This document shows positions 31,265-41,114 of a stretch of DNA of 64,000 bases, piece by piece. This DNA comes from Coprenecus sp902388455 (lineage in GTDB: Bacteria > Bacteroidota > Bacteroidia > Bacteroidales > UBA932). The stretch covers positions 186,001 through 250,000 of the forward strand of contig OZ007032.1 in the NCBI GenBank assembly GCA_963931615.1. The letters run 5' to 3'. Numbering within the stretch: the first letter of the stretch is position 1; every line of letters starts with the position of its first letter. Under the pieces are notes generated by a model. It saw nothing but the letters and a program-made list of their open reading frames with translations, was not told the origin of the DNA and made no database searches. A program made the position numbers and the translations under genes.

Positions 31265-34207
31265 ATGAAGAGGACAGACTACTATTCCCTGATGGAGAGG
31301 CGCATACGCAGGATACTCATGATATCCAGCAGTTACGACGCCTATATTTTAGAGGAGGACGGACAGATCGAGGCCCAGCTTTACCGGGAGTATATCGACC
31401 TGAACATCAGCAATCCTCCGGCCCTGACCTGGGTCAATACCACTCAGGAGGCGATAGACCTGCTGGAGAAGGATCCCGGGTACGACCTGATAATCGACAT
31501 GTTCAATGTCAGGGATGCCGCCATCTTCGATCAGGCCAGGCATATCCGGGAGAGATGGCCCGGTATCCCGATAGTGATACTGACCAATTTCTCCAGGGAG
31601 CTGCTGAAAAAGATCGCGTCTGCCGACCAGTCTGCCATAGACTACATCTTTACATGGAACGGTAATGCAGATCTGATTCTGGCAATAGTAAAACTCTTGG
31701 AAGACAGGATGAACGCCGATGCGGACATCCTGTCCTCAGGAGTTCAGGCCATCCTTTTGGTAGAGGATTCGATACGTTACTATTCAACCTATCTTCCGGC
31801 CATCTACAAGCTGGTCCTCAAGCAGAGTGCTGAGTTTCTCAAGGAAGCCCTGAACGAACAGCAGCTCAAGCTGCGGAAACGGGCCCGTCCTAAAATTCTG
31901 CTGGCTACCAATTATGATGAGGCCATGGAACTGTATACGAAGTACCGCAAGAATCTGCTCGGAGTGATCTCGGATGTAGGTTTCGTAATGCACCGTGGGG
32001 ACGGCCCGGAGAAGGAGAGGATAGATGCCGGAATAGAACTGTGCAGGCATATCAAGAGGGACATTCCCCAGATGCCTGTTATCCTGCAGTCATCTCAGGG
32101 CAGTGTGGCGGAGACCGCCCGGGAGATGGGAGTCGGTTTCATAGAGAAGTACTCCAGCACTCTGCTGATACAGCTGTCCGAGTACATCAGCGAGGAGTTC
32201 GGTTTCGGGGATTTTGTGGTAAAGGATCTCGATACCCATCTGGTGATAGCCAGGGCCAAGGACCTCAGGGAAATGCAGGCCCTTATCTCTGAGATACCGG
32301 ACAGGGAACTGGATTACTACTGCTCGAAAAACCGTCTGTCCAAGTGGATGTATTCCAGGGGCCTTTTTACCTTAGGACGCAGACTGCGCAAGGCCAGCCT
32401 TTCCGACTTCTCCAATCCCGGGGATGCCAGGCAGTTTATTATCAGACAGATCAAGGATTACCGCATACTCGCAGGGCAGGGGATTATCGCCTCGTTCGAC
32501 AAGGACAGCTATACCCGCTACATACATTTCGCAAGAATGGGTGAAGGCTCTCTCGGCGGCAAGGCCAGGGGACTTGCATTCATGAACAATGTGCTGCAGA
32601 GGTACGGTATTTCCTCCAAGTATCCGGGGGTGAGGGTATCCATTCCCAGGACTGTGGTGGTGGCGACAGACTATTTCGACCGCTTCATTCTGGAGAACGG
32701 GCTTCAGTATGTAATCGACGCGAACATCCCGGATGAGGAACTCCTGTCCGAGTTTGTCAGTTCCAGACTGCCGGAGGAGCTCGTGGAGCAGCTCAGGGCC
32801 TATATCGGTACGGTCTCTACACCTTTGGCAGTACGTTCCAGTTCGAAACTGGAGGATTCGCACTACCAGCCGTTCGCAGGCATCTATTCGACCTACATGA
32901 TCCCTTGCGTCGAGAACAGGGACCAGATGCTCAGGCTTTTAGGAAAAGCGATAAAGAGTGTGTACGCCTCGGTCTATCTGGCGGCGAGCAGGGCCTATCT
33001 GCACACGACTGGCAACCTGCTCAGTGAGGAGAAGATGGCTGTGGTGATTCAGGATGTATGCGGAACGGAGGACAGGGGCTATTTCTTCCCTACTGCCTCC
33101 GGAGTGGCCAAGTCCATGAATTTCTATCCCATGGAGGGGGAGAAGCCCGAGGACGGAGTGGTCAATATCGCCTTCGGCCTTGGGAAACTCGTGGTGGACG
33201 GCGGCAAGACCCTTCGCTTCTGTCCCAGATATCCTGCAAAGGCGGTGCAGATGTCTACACCGAGGTTTGCGCTCAAGGACGGACAGGATACGATGTATGC
33301 ACTGGATCTGATGCCGGAGGAGTTCAAGACGTCCATCGATGACGGAATCAACATCCACAAGTTCTCGATACCGGAGACAGAGGGTTTCCGCAATCTTTCC
33401 AAGGTAGCTTCCACTTGGGACTACCAGAGCCAGATGCTGCGCCCCGGCACATTCTCTGAAGGTATGAGGGTGATATCATTTGCCAATATCCTCCAGTATG
33501 ATGTGATTCCGCTTCCACGTATCCTGACTGATCTGTTGGATGTCTGCAGACATGAGCTGCGCTGTGAGGTGGAGATGGAGTTTGCTCTGGACATGGATGT
33601 CCCGAAAGGGGAGAATGCCGTACTGAGCGTATTGCAGGTAAGGCCCATCGCGGACTTTGCAGAGGAGCAGGCCGTGGACTGGAGTTCGGTGGATACCGCG
33701 CACGCTTTGGTCTATTCGGAAAACGCTCTCGGCTCTGGCCATATAGAGGGGGTTACCGATGTGGTGTTCGTCAAGCCCGGCTCTTTCGACAAGTCCAGGA
33801 CTGAAGAAATGGCCGCCCAGATAGAGGAGATAAACAGTCTTATGGGTGCGCAGGGCCGTTCGTACGTGCTGATAGGCCCGGGCAGATGGGGGTCGAGTGA
33901 CCCGTGGCTCGGCATTCCGGTGAGATGGAACCAGATATCGGAGGCGAAGGTCATAGTGGAATGCGGTCTGAAGGATTTCTGTATAGATCCCAGTCAGGGA
34001 ACGCATTTTTTCCAGAATATCACTTCTTTGGGAATAGGTTATTTTACAGTCAATCCGTTCAGGGGCGAGGGTGTCTGCGATCTGGAAATGACCGGACAGG
34101 CGGAAACGGTGATGGAAACCGCCTTTATAAAGGCCGTTCATTTCCCGGAACCGCTCGAAGTCTTCATAGACGGACGCAGCGGACGTGGAGTCATAGCGGC
34201 CAGGTAG
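31265..34207 (+). CDS. PEP/pyruvate-binding (PPDK N-terminal-like) protein with two receiver-like domains
   Basis: The 980-residue protein has two N-terminal receiver-like domains (about 10-140 and 155-320; LLVEDSIRYYSTYLP and ILATNYDEAMELY with LLGVISDVGF). The C-terminal ~600 residues match the ATP-binding domain of PEP synthase/pyruvate phosphate dikinase: GEGSLGGKARGLAF, LAVRSSSKLEDSHYQPFAGIYSTY and LQVRPIAD. The phosphohistidine swivel and the PEP-binding barrel of true PpsA are missing, so it cannot do the normal reaction. It follows cydB by ten bases. A regulatory phosphotransferase role linked to respiration is possible but untested. Confidence 0.85.
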   Translation: MKRTDYYSLMERRIRRILMISSSYDAYILEEDGQIEAQLYREYIDLNISNPPALTWVNTTQEAIDLLEKDPGYDLIIDMFNVRDAAIFDQARHIRERWPGIPIVILTNFSRELLKKIASADQSAIDYIFTWNGNADLILAIVKLLEDRMNADADILSSGVQAILLVEDSIRYYSTYLPAIYKLVLKQSAEFLKEALNEQQLKLRKRARPKILLATNYDEAMELYTKYRKNLLGVISDVGFVMHRGDGPEKERIDAGIELCRHIKRDIPQMPVILQSSQGSVAETAREMGVGFIEKYSSTLLIQLSEYISEEFGFGDFVVKDLDTHLVIARAKDLREMQALISEIPDRELDYYCSKNRLSKWMYSRGLFTLGRRLRKASLSDFSNPGDARQFIIRQIKDYRILAGQGIIASFDKDSYTRYIHFARMGEGSLGGKARGLAFMNNVLQRYGISSKYPGVRVSIPRTVVVATDYFDRFILENGLQYVIDANIPDEELLSEFVSSRLPEELVEQLRAYIGTVSTPLAVRSSSKLEDSHYQPFAGIYSTYMIPCVENRDQMLRLLGKAIKSVYASVYLAASRAYLHTTGNLLSEEKMAVVIQDVCGTEDRGYFFPTASGVAKSMNFYPMEGEKPEDGVVNIAFGLGKLVVDGGKTLRFCPRYPAKAVQMSTPRFALKDGQDTMYALDLMPEEFKTSIDDGINIHKFSIPETEGFRNLSKVASTWDYQSQMLRPGTFSEGMRVISFANILQYDVIPLPRILTDLLDVCRHELRCEVEMEFALDMDVPKGENAVLSVLQVRPIADFAEEQAVDWSSVDTAHALVYSENALGSGHIEGVTDVVFVKPGSFDKSRTEEMAAQIEEINSLMGAQGRSYVLIGPGRWGSSDPWLGIPVRWNQISEAKVIVECGLKDFCIDPSQGTHFFQNITSLGIGYFTVNPFRGEGVCDLEMTGQAETVMETAFIKAVHFPEPLEVFIDGRSGRGVIAAR

Positions 34208-34249
34208 CTTTGTGACTTCGGATCAGACCGGGAACATGTATCATATGTT

Positions 34250-34290
34250 AAAAGGGGTGTAGCAAAATTTGCATTTGCCACACCCCTTAT
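34250..34290. terminator. Bidirectional hairpin terminator
   Basis: AAGGGGTGT (34252-34260) pairs perfectly with ACACCCCTT (34280-34288), with A residues on one side and TATATTT on the other. It lies between convergent genes. Confidence 0.8.
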
Positions 34291-34325
34291 ATTTGTGCTG
34301 TATCTTTATGCTGTGTGATTACGGG

Positions 34326-35129
34326 CTAGAGAAGCTGGGTACGGGCTGTCTCAATAGTGCCTTTGAGTTCCGTGAGCTGGTCGCGGAACTGGTCTACATT
34401 GACTGCATTGATGACCTCAAGAGGCTTGAGGATAGTCTGGAGCTGCTCAAGTTCAGGATGGTAAGGAATGAGGGACTTGATACCTTCGTGTACGAGAACA
34501 AAACGGTAGGTTACCTCAGATGCTGCCTTGTCATCGAAACAGGGAATGAATTTGTCAATGTTCTGTGTGATGATGAAGAGCTGTTCTACCGTACCTGCCA
34601 CTATGGCCTCCCAGAAGAGGTTTACAGTGCCTGTCTTTACGGATTCCTCGTAGAATTTCTGGATTCTTGTGTCCAGAGCCTCTTCAGGCTGTCCGTCAGT
34701 CCTGATATTGAGGGCGGGGTTGTTGATGTCAACGAGCAGTTTGGCGATGGCCTGCTTGTAGCTGTCAACAGGCATGCCGTATAGACTGGCAATGGTCATG
34801 TCGCAACCCAGCATGGTAGCTATTCTGTATTTCTCTATAAGTGTGACAGCTTCGTCTGCTTTGGAGGCGGGAAGGAGGTAGGAGGGCTTGTTTTTCTTCT
34901 CTTTGTCTGTAAGGGTCAGCTTTCCGTTCTGGATGTCTAGGAATACAGGCGTTGACAGGCGTCCCATTTCCTGAACCAGAGAATCCAGCTTGATTTTGAG
35001 ATCGGCCTTGATGTACTGTTCTTCCGTATCAGTCTTGACCTCATTTTTTTTCTTGTTGCCTTGAGTGTTGCCGCATGCGCACACGAGTACCATTGTGGCG
35101 GCAGCTAGAAGGAGTGTGATTTTTTTCAT
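34326..35129 (-). CDS. Lipoprotein of unknown function
   Basis: The 267-residue protein has a lipobox VCAC (Cys19) followed by a Lys/Asn-rich linker and a largely helical body (SKADEAVTLIEKYRIATMLG, DQFRDQLTELKGTIETARTQLL). I do not recognise the family with certainty; Bacteroidales genomes contain similar helical lipoproteins. It is monocistronic with its own promoter, and is less GC-rich than its neighbours in parts. Confidence 0.75.
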   Translation of the reverse strand: MKKITLLLAAATMVLVCACGNTQGNKKKNEVKTDTEEQYIKADLKIKLDSLVQEMGRLSTPVFLDIQNGKLTLTDKEKKNKPSYLLPASKADEAVTLIEKYRIATMLGCDMTIASLYGMPVDSYKQAIAKLLVDINNPALNIRTDGQPEEALDTRIQKFYEESVKTGTVNLFWEAIVAGTVEQLFIITQNIDKFIPCFDDKAASEVTYRFVLVHEGIKSLIPYHPELEQLQTILKPLEVINAVNVDQFRDQLTELKGTIETARTQLL

Positions 35130-35171
35130 CGCGGTTAGATATTATTTGAAGTTATTTTCCTAAAAACAAAG

Positions 35172-35179
35172 CAAAGATA
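35172..35179 (-). promoter_or_regulatory. -7 box TATCTTTG for the lipoprotein gene
   Basis: An exact TAnnTTTG match on the minus strand 42 bp before the ATG at 35129. Confidence 0.6.
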
Positions 35180-35202
35180 GGATGTTTTGTAAAAAATAGC
35201 AA

Positions 35203-38121
35203 CTAATTTCCGTGTTTTCTTATGAATCTTCCGGGAATGTCCAGGAAAAGCAGGATTCCTGCACTCAGGCACATTAGCACCAGAATTCCTATGTTGAAGG
35301 CCAGTGTGCTGAATTTTATATTTCCTACGATTTTGGTAGAGCTGTAGAACGGGGCACGTCCGTTTCTGGAGGAGGGGTCCAGCCATACCTGCCCCACTCT
35401 CGGAACGATGGTCCCGTCTATTACGGTGTACAGGTCTTCGGATGATGAATTTATGACGAGGGATTCCAGGAATTCATTGCAGTTGTTCCGCCGCAGTGTT
35501 ATCAGCGCCTCCCTTCCGTGGATTTTCTGATAGTCTGACAGCCATCTGTCAGCGGCAAGGGTAGCTCGGGTACCTATTGTCACCAAAGTGTCTTCCGCGT
35601 AGGTGAGCCATGCTCTGATGTCTGCCAGAACGGCCGTGCCCAGTGTCTCTTGGCGTATATCTTCCAGCCTGCCCCCGTATGGCTTTATTCCGAACCTTTC
35701 CCATAGGACCGGCAGGTTGTTCCGTACGATGGCCAGGTCAGTGCTGTCGGCATTCTCCAGCCGTGAGTCCAGTTCGTCAATCCAGGCAGTACGGTAGTAC
35801 TGGGTCTGGTATTTTATCTTGTCGTGGGGAAAAATTTCCCTTTCGAAATCGTTGTATGAGAAAGAACTGACAGCAAGGGCCTCGAAAGCCCACCGCGAGG
35901 GTATCATGTCTCCGATTACAGGAACATTGCCGGTCGTGGAGTGTGGAGTGAGATCATCGAACTTGACCACCAGGCCGCAGAGCAGGATCTGGGGAATGAG
36001 CAGCAGGGGAATGGTGATGTATATCGAGACTATCGAACTCAGGGACTGGGAGAGGATGAGGCCGGTCAGGTTGGCCAGTACAGCCGAGAGGAAGAGAATG
36101 AGCCACCAGAACCAGAATCCGAATCCGATGCCCATGACGGTGTTTCCGACCAGGATAAAGAGCAGGGTCTGGATAAGTGACACTCCGCCGAGGTAGATTA
36201 TCTTGGACCACAGGTAGGAGGAACGGGACAGCCGCAGGAACTTCTCCCGCTTGAGCAGGGCCCTGTCCCTGAAAATTTCCTCGGCACTGACGCTCATCCC
36301 GGCGAAAATGGCCACGATGACTGCCATGAAGAGATAGGATACCAGGTTCTTGTTGTCAACGACGGTGTATCCGCTTTCGGGAGCGTAGCGGGTGAGCAGG
36401 GCTACAATCAGGGCAAGCAGTGGGGTCTCGGCAAGGGTGATGAGCAGGTATTGGGTGTCGGGAAGCTTGGTCCGCAGGTTTCTCTGCAGGAAAATCAGCA
36501 GCTGTTTCAGTTTCGACGGCCGCGTCTGTTCCGTCTCCGGAATGTCCCTTCGTTCCACTGGGGCACTTCTGTCCGTCCTCTCCAGGTACATTCTGTGCCA
36601 TTCCTGCGGTGATACTTTCCGCTTTCCGGTGATCTGGCCTCTGTCATCCAGCGCTTTTTCGTCTATGATGTTGAGGATGATTTCTGGATTGACATTGCCG
36701 CAGAGGGAGCAGGTGCTTACTTCTGCGTCGGCGTAGTTGGCAGCCCGCTTGAAGTAGGTGATGGCCTCGATCGGATTGCCGTCGTAAACCGGATAGCCGC
36801 CTCTGTCGAGCAGCCACAGCCGGTCGAAGAGCTTGAATATGTCGGATGAAGGCTGGTGGATATTGACCACTATGAGCTTTCCTTTATAGGTCTGTTCCTT
36901 GAGCAGGTTGATTACCTTCTCGGAATCGGATGAGGATAGGCCGGAAGTGGGCTCGTCCAGAAACAGTACTGCAGGTTCGCGGATGAGCTCGAGGGCGATG
37001 TTGAGCCGTTTGCGCTGGCCTCCGGAGATGTATTTGTGGATAGGTGAGCCGACTTTCAGATGCTTGGTGCTCTCAAGGCCGAGTTCCCGGAGTATGGTGT
37101 CCACCCTGGCGGATATCTCCTCCATGCTCAGGTCGGCGAAGCAGAGGCGGGCGGTGAACATCAGGTTCTCATAGACTGTCAGTTCCTCGATCAGCAGGTC
37201 GTCCTGCGGTACGAAACCGATCAGGTCCTTGACCCTGGGGTCGGAGACATCATAGCCGTTGAGGGTAATCGAGCCGCTGTCGGGGCGGAGTGTGCCGTTG
37301 AGCAGGGACAGCAGGGTGGACTTACCGGTGCCGCTGCCGCCCATGACGGCTACGAGCTGACCGCTGCGGAGGTCGAATGTGAGGTCGTGCATGCCGTTGT
37401 CGCTCCCGGGGAAGCGGAAGTTGATGTCCCTTCCGGAGAGGACTATCTCCTGTCTGCGGCTACCTGTGTCATAGAGGGCCGAGATGTTGCTGTAGTAGAG
37501 CGGTGCCATGTGCCGGCTCTTGAGCACGCCGCTCTGCTGCCATACGAGGAAGGTTCCGGGAAGGACGGGAATGTCGTTCATCAGCACGGTGTCGGGACCG
37601 TTGTAGCAGAAGAGTATCTTGTTGTATCTCTCCAGGAGGATCAGCCGCAGCTCGCCGTTCAGCCCCTCGCGGGTCAGGGTGAGCACATGGGCGTTGGTCT
37701 CTCCGGACACGTAGCATACGAAGTCCTCGAAGATATCCCCGTCCACTTCGAAGAGCTCCGCTACCTTGCGGAATATCTGCAGGTTCTCCTCCGATATACC
37801 TGCTCCCCTCTGCGTGCCGGGAGTGGGGTCGCAGAACTCCATCAGACGCAGCAGCATCAGGGTCTGGTCCTCACGGGATATCTTATGCTTGATGTTGCTG
37901 CAGATACCTTCTATGATGGCGTCCTTGTCCAGTTCCGGGGATATGTCGTAGAAGTCCCTCAGGTCAGAGTACAGCGGTAGGTAGTCGTCCAGCATCCTGA
38001 CGCCGAAGTGCTTGGTCAGGTAGTTGGAGAGCATCTGCAGGGACCGGCTCTTGTCGGTCCTGTTCACTGCGCCGAAGAGGGCGAAGAGATTCAGAAGTCC
38101 GGACAGTAGGATGTCATTCAT
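35203..38121 (-). CDS. ABCG-type half transporter with N-terminal TerB-like extension
   Basis: The 972-residue protein has an N-terminal soluble region (about 1-235; the first 140 residues resemble a TerB-like helical domain). An ABC ATPase follows (Walker A GGSGTGKST, signature SGGQRKRLNIALELI, Walker B VLFLDEPTSG, H-loop NIHQPSSD), and then an ABC-2 membrane domain with about six segments. A large hydrophilic loop lies between the fifth and sixth segments. The ATPase-before-membrane order is that of eukaryotic ABCG/White proteins. The transported substrate is unknown. It is flanked by terminators and appears monocistronic. Confidence 0.85.
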   Translation of the reverse strand: MNDILLSGLLNLFALFGAVNRTDKSRSLQMLSNYLTKHFGVRMLDDYLPLYSDLRDFYDISPELDKDAIIEGICSNIKHKISREDQTLMLLRLMEFCDPTPGTQRGAGISEENLQIFRKVAELFEVDGDIFEDFVCYVSGETNAHVLTLTREGLNGELRLILLERYNKILFCYNGPDTVLMNDIPVLPGTFLVWQQSGVLKSRHMAPLYYSNISALYDTGSRRQEIVLSGRDINFRFPGSDNGMHDLTFDLRSGQLVAVMGGSGTGKSTLLSLLNGTLRPDSGSITLNGYDVSDPRVKDLIGFVPQDDLLIEELTVYENLMFTARLCFADLSMEEISARVDTILRELGLESTKHLKVGSPIHKYISGGQRKRLNIALELIREPAVLFLDEPTSGLSSSDSEKVINLLKEQTYKGKLIVVNIHQPSSDIFKLFDRLWLLDRGGYPVYDGNPIEAITYFKRAANYADAEVSTCSLCGNVNPEIILNIIDEKALDDRGQITGKRKVSPQEWHRMYLERTDRSAPVERRDIPETEQTRPSKLKQLLIFLQRNLRTKLPDTQYLLITLAETPLLALIVALLTRYAPESGYTVVDNKNLVSYLFMAVIVAIFAGMSVSAEEIFRDRALLKREKFLRLSRSSYLWSKIIYLGGVSLIQTLLFILVGNTVMGIGFGFWFWWLILFLSAVLANLTGLILSQSLSSIVSIYITIPLLLIPQILLCGLVVKFDDLTPHSTTGNVPVIGDMIPSRWAFEALAVSSFSYNDFEREIFPHDKIKYQTQYYRTAWIDELDSRLENADSTDLAIVRNNLPVLWERFGIKPYGGRLEDIRQETLGTAVLADIRAWLTYAEDTLVTIGTRATLAADRWLSDYQKIHGREALITLRRNNCNEFLESLVINSSSEDLYTVIDGTIVPRVGQVWLDPSSRNGRAPFYSSTKIVGNIKFSTLAFNIGILVLMCLSAGILLFLDIPGRFIRKHGN

Positions 38122-38149
38122 AGAGATATAAGGTGTGTTTAAAATTGAG

Positions 38150-38192
38150 AATGAGGCTGTGCCCGAAAGATGTTTCCAGCCACAGCCTCATT
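38150..38192 (-). terminator. Terminator of gcvP
   Basis: AATGAGGCTGTG (38150-38161) pairs perfectly over 12 bp with CACAGCCTCATT (38181-38192); the minus strand continues CTCAATTTT. Confidence 0.8.
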
Positions 38193-38214
38193 GACTAAAT
38201 CTCAGGTGTGCCCG

Positions 38215-41037
38215 TTATTTCACTACAGGAACCAGATTGCGGTCTCCGTAGCCGTTGTCCACCCTTGCGCAGGCAGGCCAGAACTTGTTGTCGCGGATCC
38301 ACTCGAGGGGATAGGCGGCCTCCTCGCGGGGGTAGGGATGGTTCCAGGAGTCGGAGCATACCTCCTCGGCTGTGTGAGGTGCCATCTTCACGACATTGTC
38401 GGTCTTGTCGGCCTTGCCTTCCTTGATGGCCTCGCACTCTCTCTTGATGCTGATCATGGCGTCCACGAAGCGGTCGAGTTCCTCGAGGGACTCGCTTTCG
38501 GTGGGCTCCACCATCAGGGTCTCGTGTACGGGGAAGGAGAGGGTAGGAGCATGGAAGCCGTAGTCCATCAGACGTTTTGCGATGTCGGTGGCGTCCACTC
38601 CGTAGTCGGCCTTGAAGTTCTGCAGGTCTACGATGCACTCGTGTGCCACGCGGCCGGTGACTCCGGTGTAGTAGATGTTGAACTCCTTGGACAGGCGGGA
38701 TGCGAGGTAGTTGGCGTTGACGATGGCCATCTCGGTAGCCTTGCGCAGTCCGTCAGGACCGAGCAGCTTGATGTAGGCGTGGGTGATGGGGGCGAGCAGG
38801 GGGCTTCCGTAGGGAGCCGAAGCCACTGCTGTCACGCCGTGACCGCCGCACTGGGGCATTACGGGATGTCCGGGTACGTAGGGAGACAGATGGGCTGCCA
38901 CGCAGATGGCGCCTACGCCGGGACCGCCGCCGCCGTGAGGCATTGCGAATGTCTTGTGCAGGTTGAGGTGGCATACATCGGCGCCGATAAAGCCGGGGTT
39001 GGTGATGCCGACCTGACCGTTCATGTTGGCTCCGTCCATGTAGACCTGGCCTCCGTTCTCATGTATGATGTTGCAGATCTCGCGGATCTTGACCTCGAAT
39101 ACTCCGTGAGTCGAAGGATAGGTGATCATGATGCCGGCGAGGCTGTCCTTGTTGGCCTCGGCCTTCTGGCGCAGCTCGTCCACGTTGATGTTGCCGTGCT
39201 CGTCGCAGCCTACCAGGACGATGTTGAATCCTGCCATGGCGGCGCTGGCGGGGTTGGTTCCGTGAGCTGACGTGGGGATGATGACGGTGTTGCGCGCACC
39301 CTGGCCCTGAGCCTCGAGGTAGCGGCGGATGGTCATCAGGCCGGCGTACTCTCCTGCGGCACCGGAGTTGGGCTGGAGGGAGCAGCGGTCGAAGCCAGTG
39401 ATGACGCAGAGGTCATGCTCGAGCTCCGAGAGAATCTGGTTGTAGCCCTCTGTCTGCCATGTGGGAGCGAAGGGATGCACGTCGGTGAGCTCGCTCCAGC
39501 TCAGAGGCAGCATCTCGGCTGCGGCGTTGAGCTTCATGGTGCAGGAGCCCAGAGGTATCATGGAGTGGGTCAGGGAGATGTCCTTGCGCTCGAGTTTCTT
39601 GATGTAGCGCATCATCTCGGTCTCCGAGTGGTACTTGTTGAATATGCTCTCGGTGAGGATGGCGCTCTCCCTCTTCATGGGCACGGGATACTCGGTGCCG
39701 CGGGCGCACTCGGCCTTGACTCCGAAGATCTCGGCGATCTTCACGGCCTCAGCGCAGTCGGACAGCTCGTCGAAGGAGATCTGTACGGTCTGGTCGTCGG
39801 GATAGTAGAAGTTGAAACCTGCGGCCTCGGCCTTCTCGCGGATCTCGCCGGCGTTGACTCCGAGCACGCGGATAGTGTCGAAGAAGTCCTCGTTGGCGAG
39901 CTTATAGCCACCCTTGCTGAGCAGGGCTGCCATAGCATGGGCGTAGTTGAAGGCGTTCATGGCTATCTCGCGGATACCCTCGGGTCCGTGGTATGCGGCG
40001 TACATGCCGGACATCACTGCCATCAGGGCTGTGGCGGTGCAGATGTTCGAGGTGGCCTTCTCCCTCTTGATGTGCTGCTCGCGGGTCTGGAGGGCGAGAC
40101 GGAGGGCATTCTTGCCGAGACGGTCAACGGAGACTCCGATGATACGGCCGGGGATGTTTCTCTTATACTGGTCTCGGGTGGCCATCCAGCCTGCTGTAGG
40201 GCCGCCGTAACCCATGCCGAGTCCGAATCTCTGGGCAGTTCCGACAGCTACGTCGGCTCCCCATGCGGCGGGCTCCTTCATGACTGCCAGTGCGAGGATG
40301 TCGCAGTGGGCGGCCACGAGCATACCGGCCTTGTGGGCTGCGTCGCAGAATGCGGTGTAGTCGCGGACCTCGCCGTCAGCTGCGGGATACTGGAGCAGCG
40401 CTCCGTAGCACTCGGGGTCGAAACCGGCTGCGAGGACTTCCTTCCAGTCGCCTACGGTTACCTTTATGCCCAGACCCTTGGCCCTGGTCTCGATGACCGA
40501 GAGTACCTGAGGGAAGATGTTCCTGTCCACGAAGAAGGTGTTCTTTCCGGCCTTCACGGCGTCGCGGGGACGGAGCTCATGGATCATCCTCATGGCCTCA
40601 CCTGCGGCAGTGGCGTCGTCCAGCATGGAGCAGTTCGACATGGGGAAGCCGGTCAGGGAGGAGATCATGGTCTGGAAGTTGATGAGAGCCTCCAGGCGGC
40701 CCTGGGATATCTCGGCCTGATAGGGAGTGTAGGAGGTGTACCACGAGGGGTTCTCGAAGATGTTGCGGGAGATTACGGGCAGCGATGCGGTGCCGTAGAA
40801 GCCCAGGCCGATCATCGAGCGGAAGTTACGGTTCTTGGATGCTATTTCCTTGAGACGTGCCAGATAGGCGTGCTCGGATACGTGTTCATCCAGCTTGAGA
40901 GGCTCGCTGAGCAGGATATCCGAAGGGATGGTCTGCTTGATGAGCTCGTCTATGGAGCTGACTCCGATAACATCCAGCATCTGCTTGATCTGAGACTGTC
41001 TCGGACCGTTGTGTCTGTCTACAAAATTGAGTGGCAT
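38215..41037 (-). CDS. gcvP: Glycine dehydrogenase (decarboxylating), P protein
   Basis: The 940-residue single-chain P protein decarboxylates glycine and passes the aminomethyl group to the lipoyl H protein. The first half begins MPLNFVDRHNGP and contains YTPYQAEISQGRLEALINFQTM. The second half contains GSCTMKLNAAAEM and the PLP lysine in NLHKTFAMPHGGGGPGVG. Both halves are present and the length is normal. The other cleavage genes (gcvT, gcvH, lpd) are not in the window. It has its own promoter (41082-41089) and terminator. Confidence 0.97.
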   Translation of the reverse strand: MPLNFVDRHNGPRQSQIKQMLDVIGVSSIDELIKQTIPSDILLSEPLKLDEHVSEHAYLARLKEIASKNRNFRSMIGLGFYGTASLPVISRNIFENPSWYTSYTPYQAEISQGRLEALINFQTMISSLTGFPMSNCSMLDDATAAGEAMRMIHELRPRDAVKAGKNTFFVDRNIFPQVLSVIETRAKGLGIKVTVGDWKEVLAAGFDPECYGALLQYPAADGEVRDYTAFCDAAHKAGMLVAAHCDILALAVMKEPAAWGADVAVGTAQRFGLGMGYGGPTAGWMATRDQYKRNIPGRIIGVSVDRLGKNALRLALQTREQHIKREKATSNICTATALMAVMSGMYAAYHGPEGIREIAMNAFNYAHAMAALLSKGGYKLANEDFFDTIRVLGVNAGEIREKAEAAGFNFYYPDDQTVQISFDELSDCAEAVKIAEIFGVKAECARGTEYPVPMKRESAILTESIFNKYHSETEMMRYIKKLERKDISLTHSMIPLGSCTMKLNAAAEMLPLSWSELTDVHPFAPTWQTEGYNQILSELEHDLCVITGFDRCSLQPNSGAAGEYAGLMTIRRYLEAQGQGARNTVIIPTSAHGTNPASAAMAGFNIVLVGCDEHGNINVDELRQKAEANKDSLAGIMITYPSTHGVFEVKIREICNIIHENGGQVYMDGANMNGQVGITNPGFIGADVCHLNLHKTFAMPHGGGGPGVGAICVAAHLSPYVPGHPVMPQCGGHGVTAVASAPYGSPLLAPITHAYIKLLGPDGLRKATEMAIVNANYLASRLSKEFNIYYTGVTGRVAHECIVDLQNFKADYGVDATDIAKRLMDYGFHAPTLSFPVHETLMVEPTESESLEELDRFVDAMISIKRECEAIKEGKADKTDNVVKMAPHTAEEVCSDSWNHPYPREEAAYPLEWIRDNKFWPACARVDNGYGDRNLVPVVK

Positions 41038-41081
41038 AGTCAGTGTTTTTTATGAATTTTAAAGTACTTTCTAACAAACTT

Positions 41082-41089
41082 CAAAATTA
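41082..41089 (-). promoter_or_regulatory. -7 box TAATTTTG for gcvP
   Basis: An exact TAnnTTTG match on the minus strand, about 44 bp before the ATG at 41037. Confidence 0.55.
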
Positions 41090-41114
41090 GTAATTTTTTC
41101 AACTCATACTGCAC

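Noticed and set aside
39415..41055. A 546-codon open frame antisense to gcvP, and similar ones antisense to thrA (15718-17490) and purH
   Set aside because: They are shadows of strongly biased codon use in well-recognised genes on the other strand.
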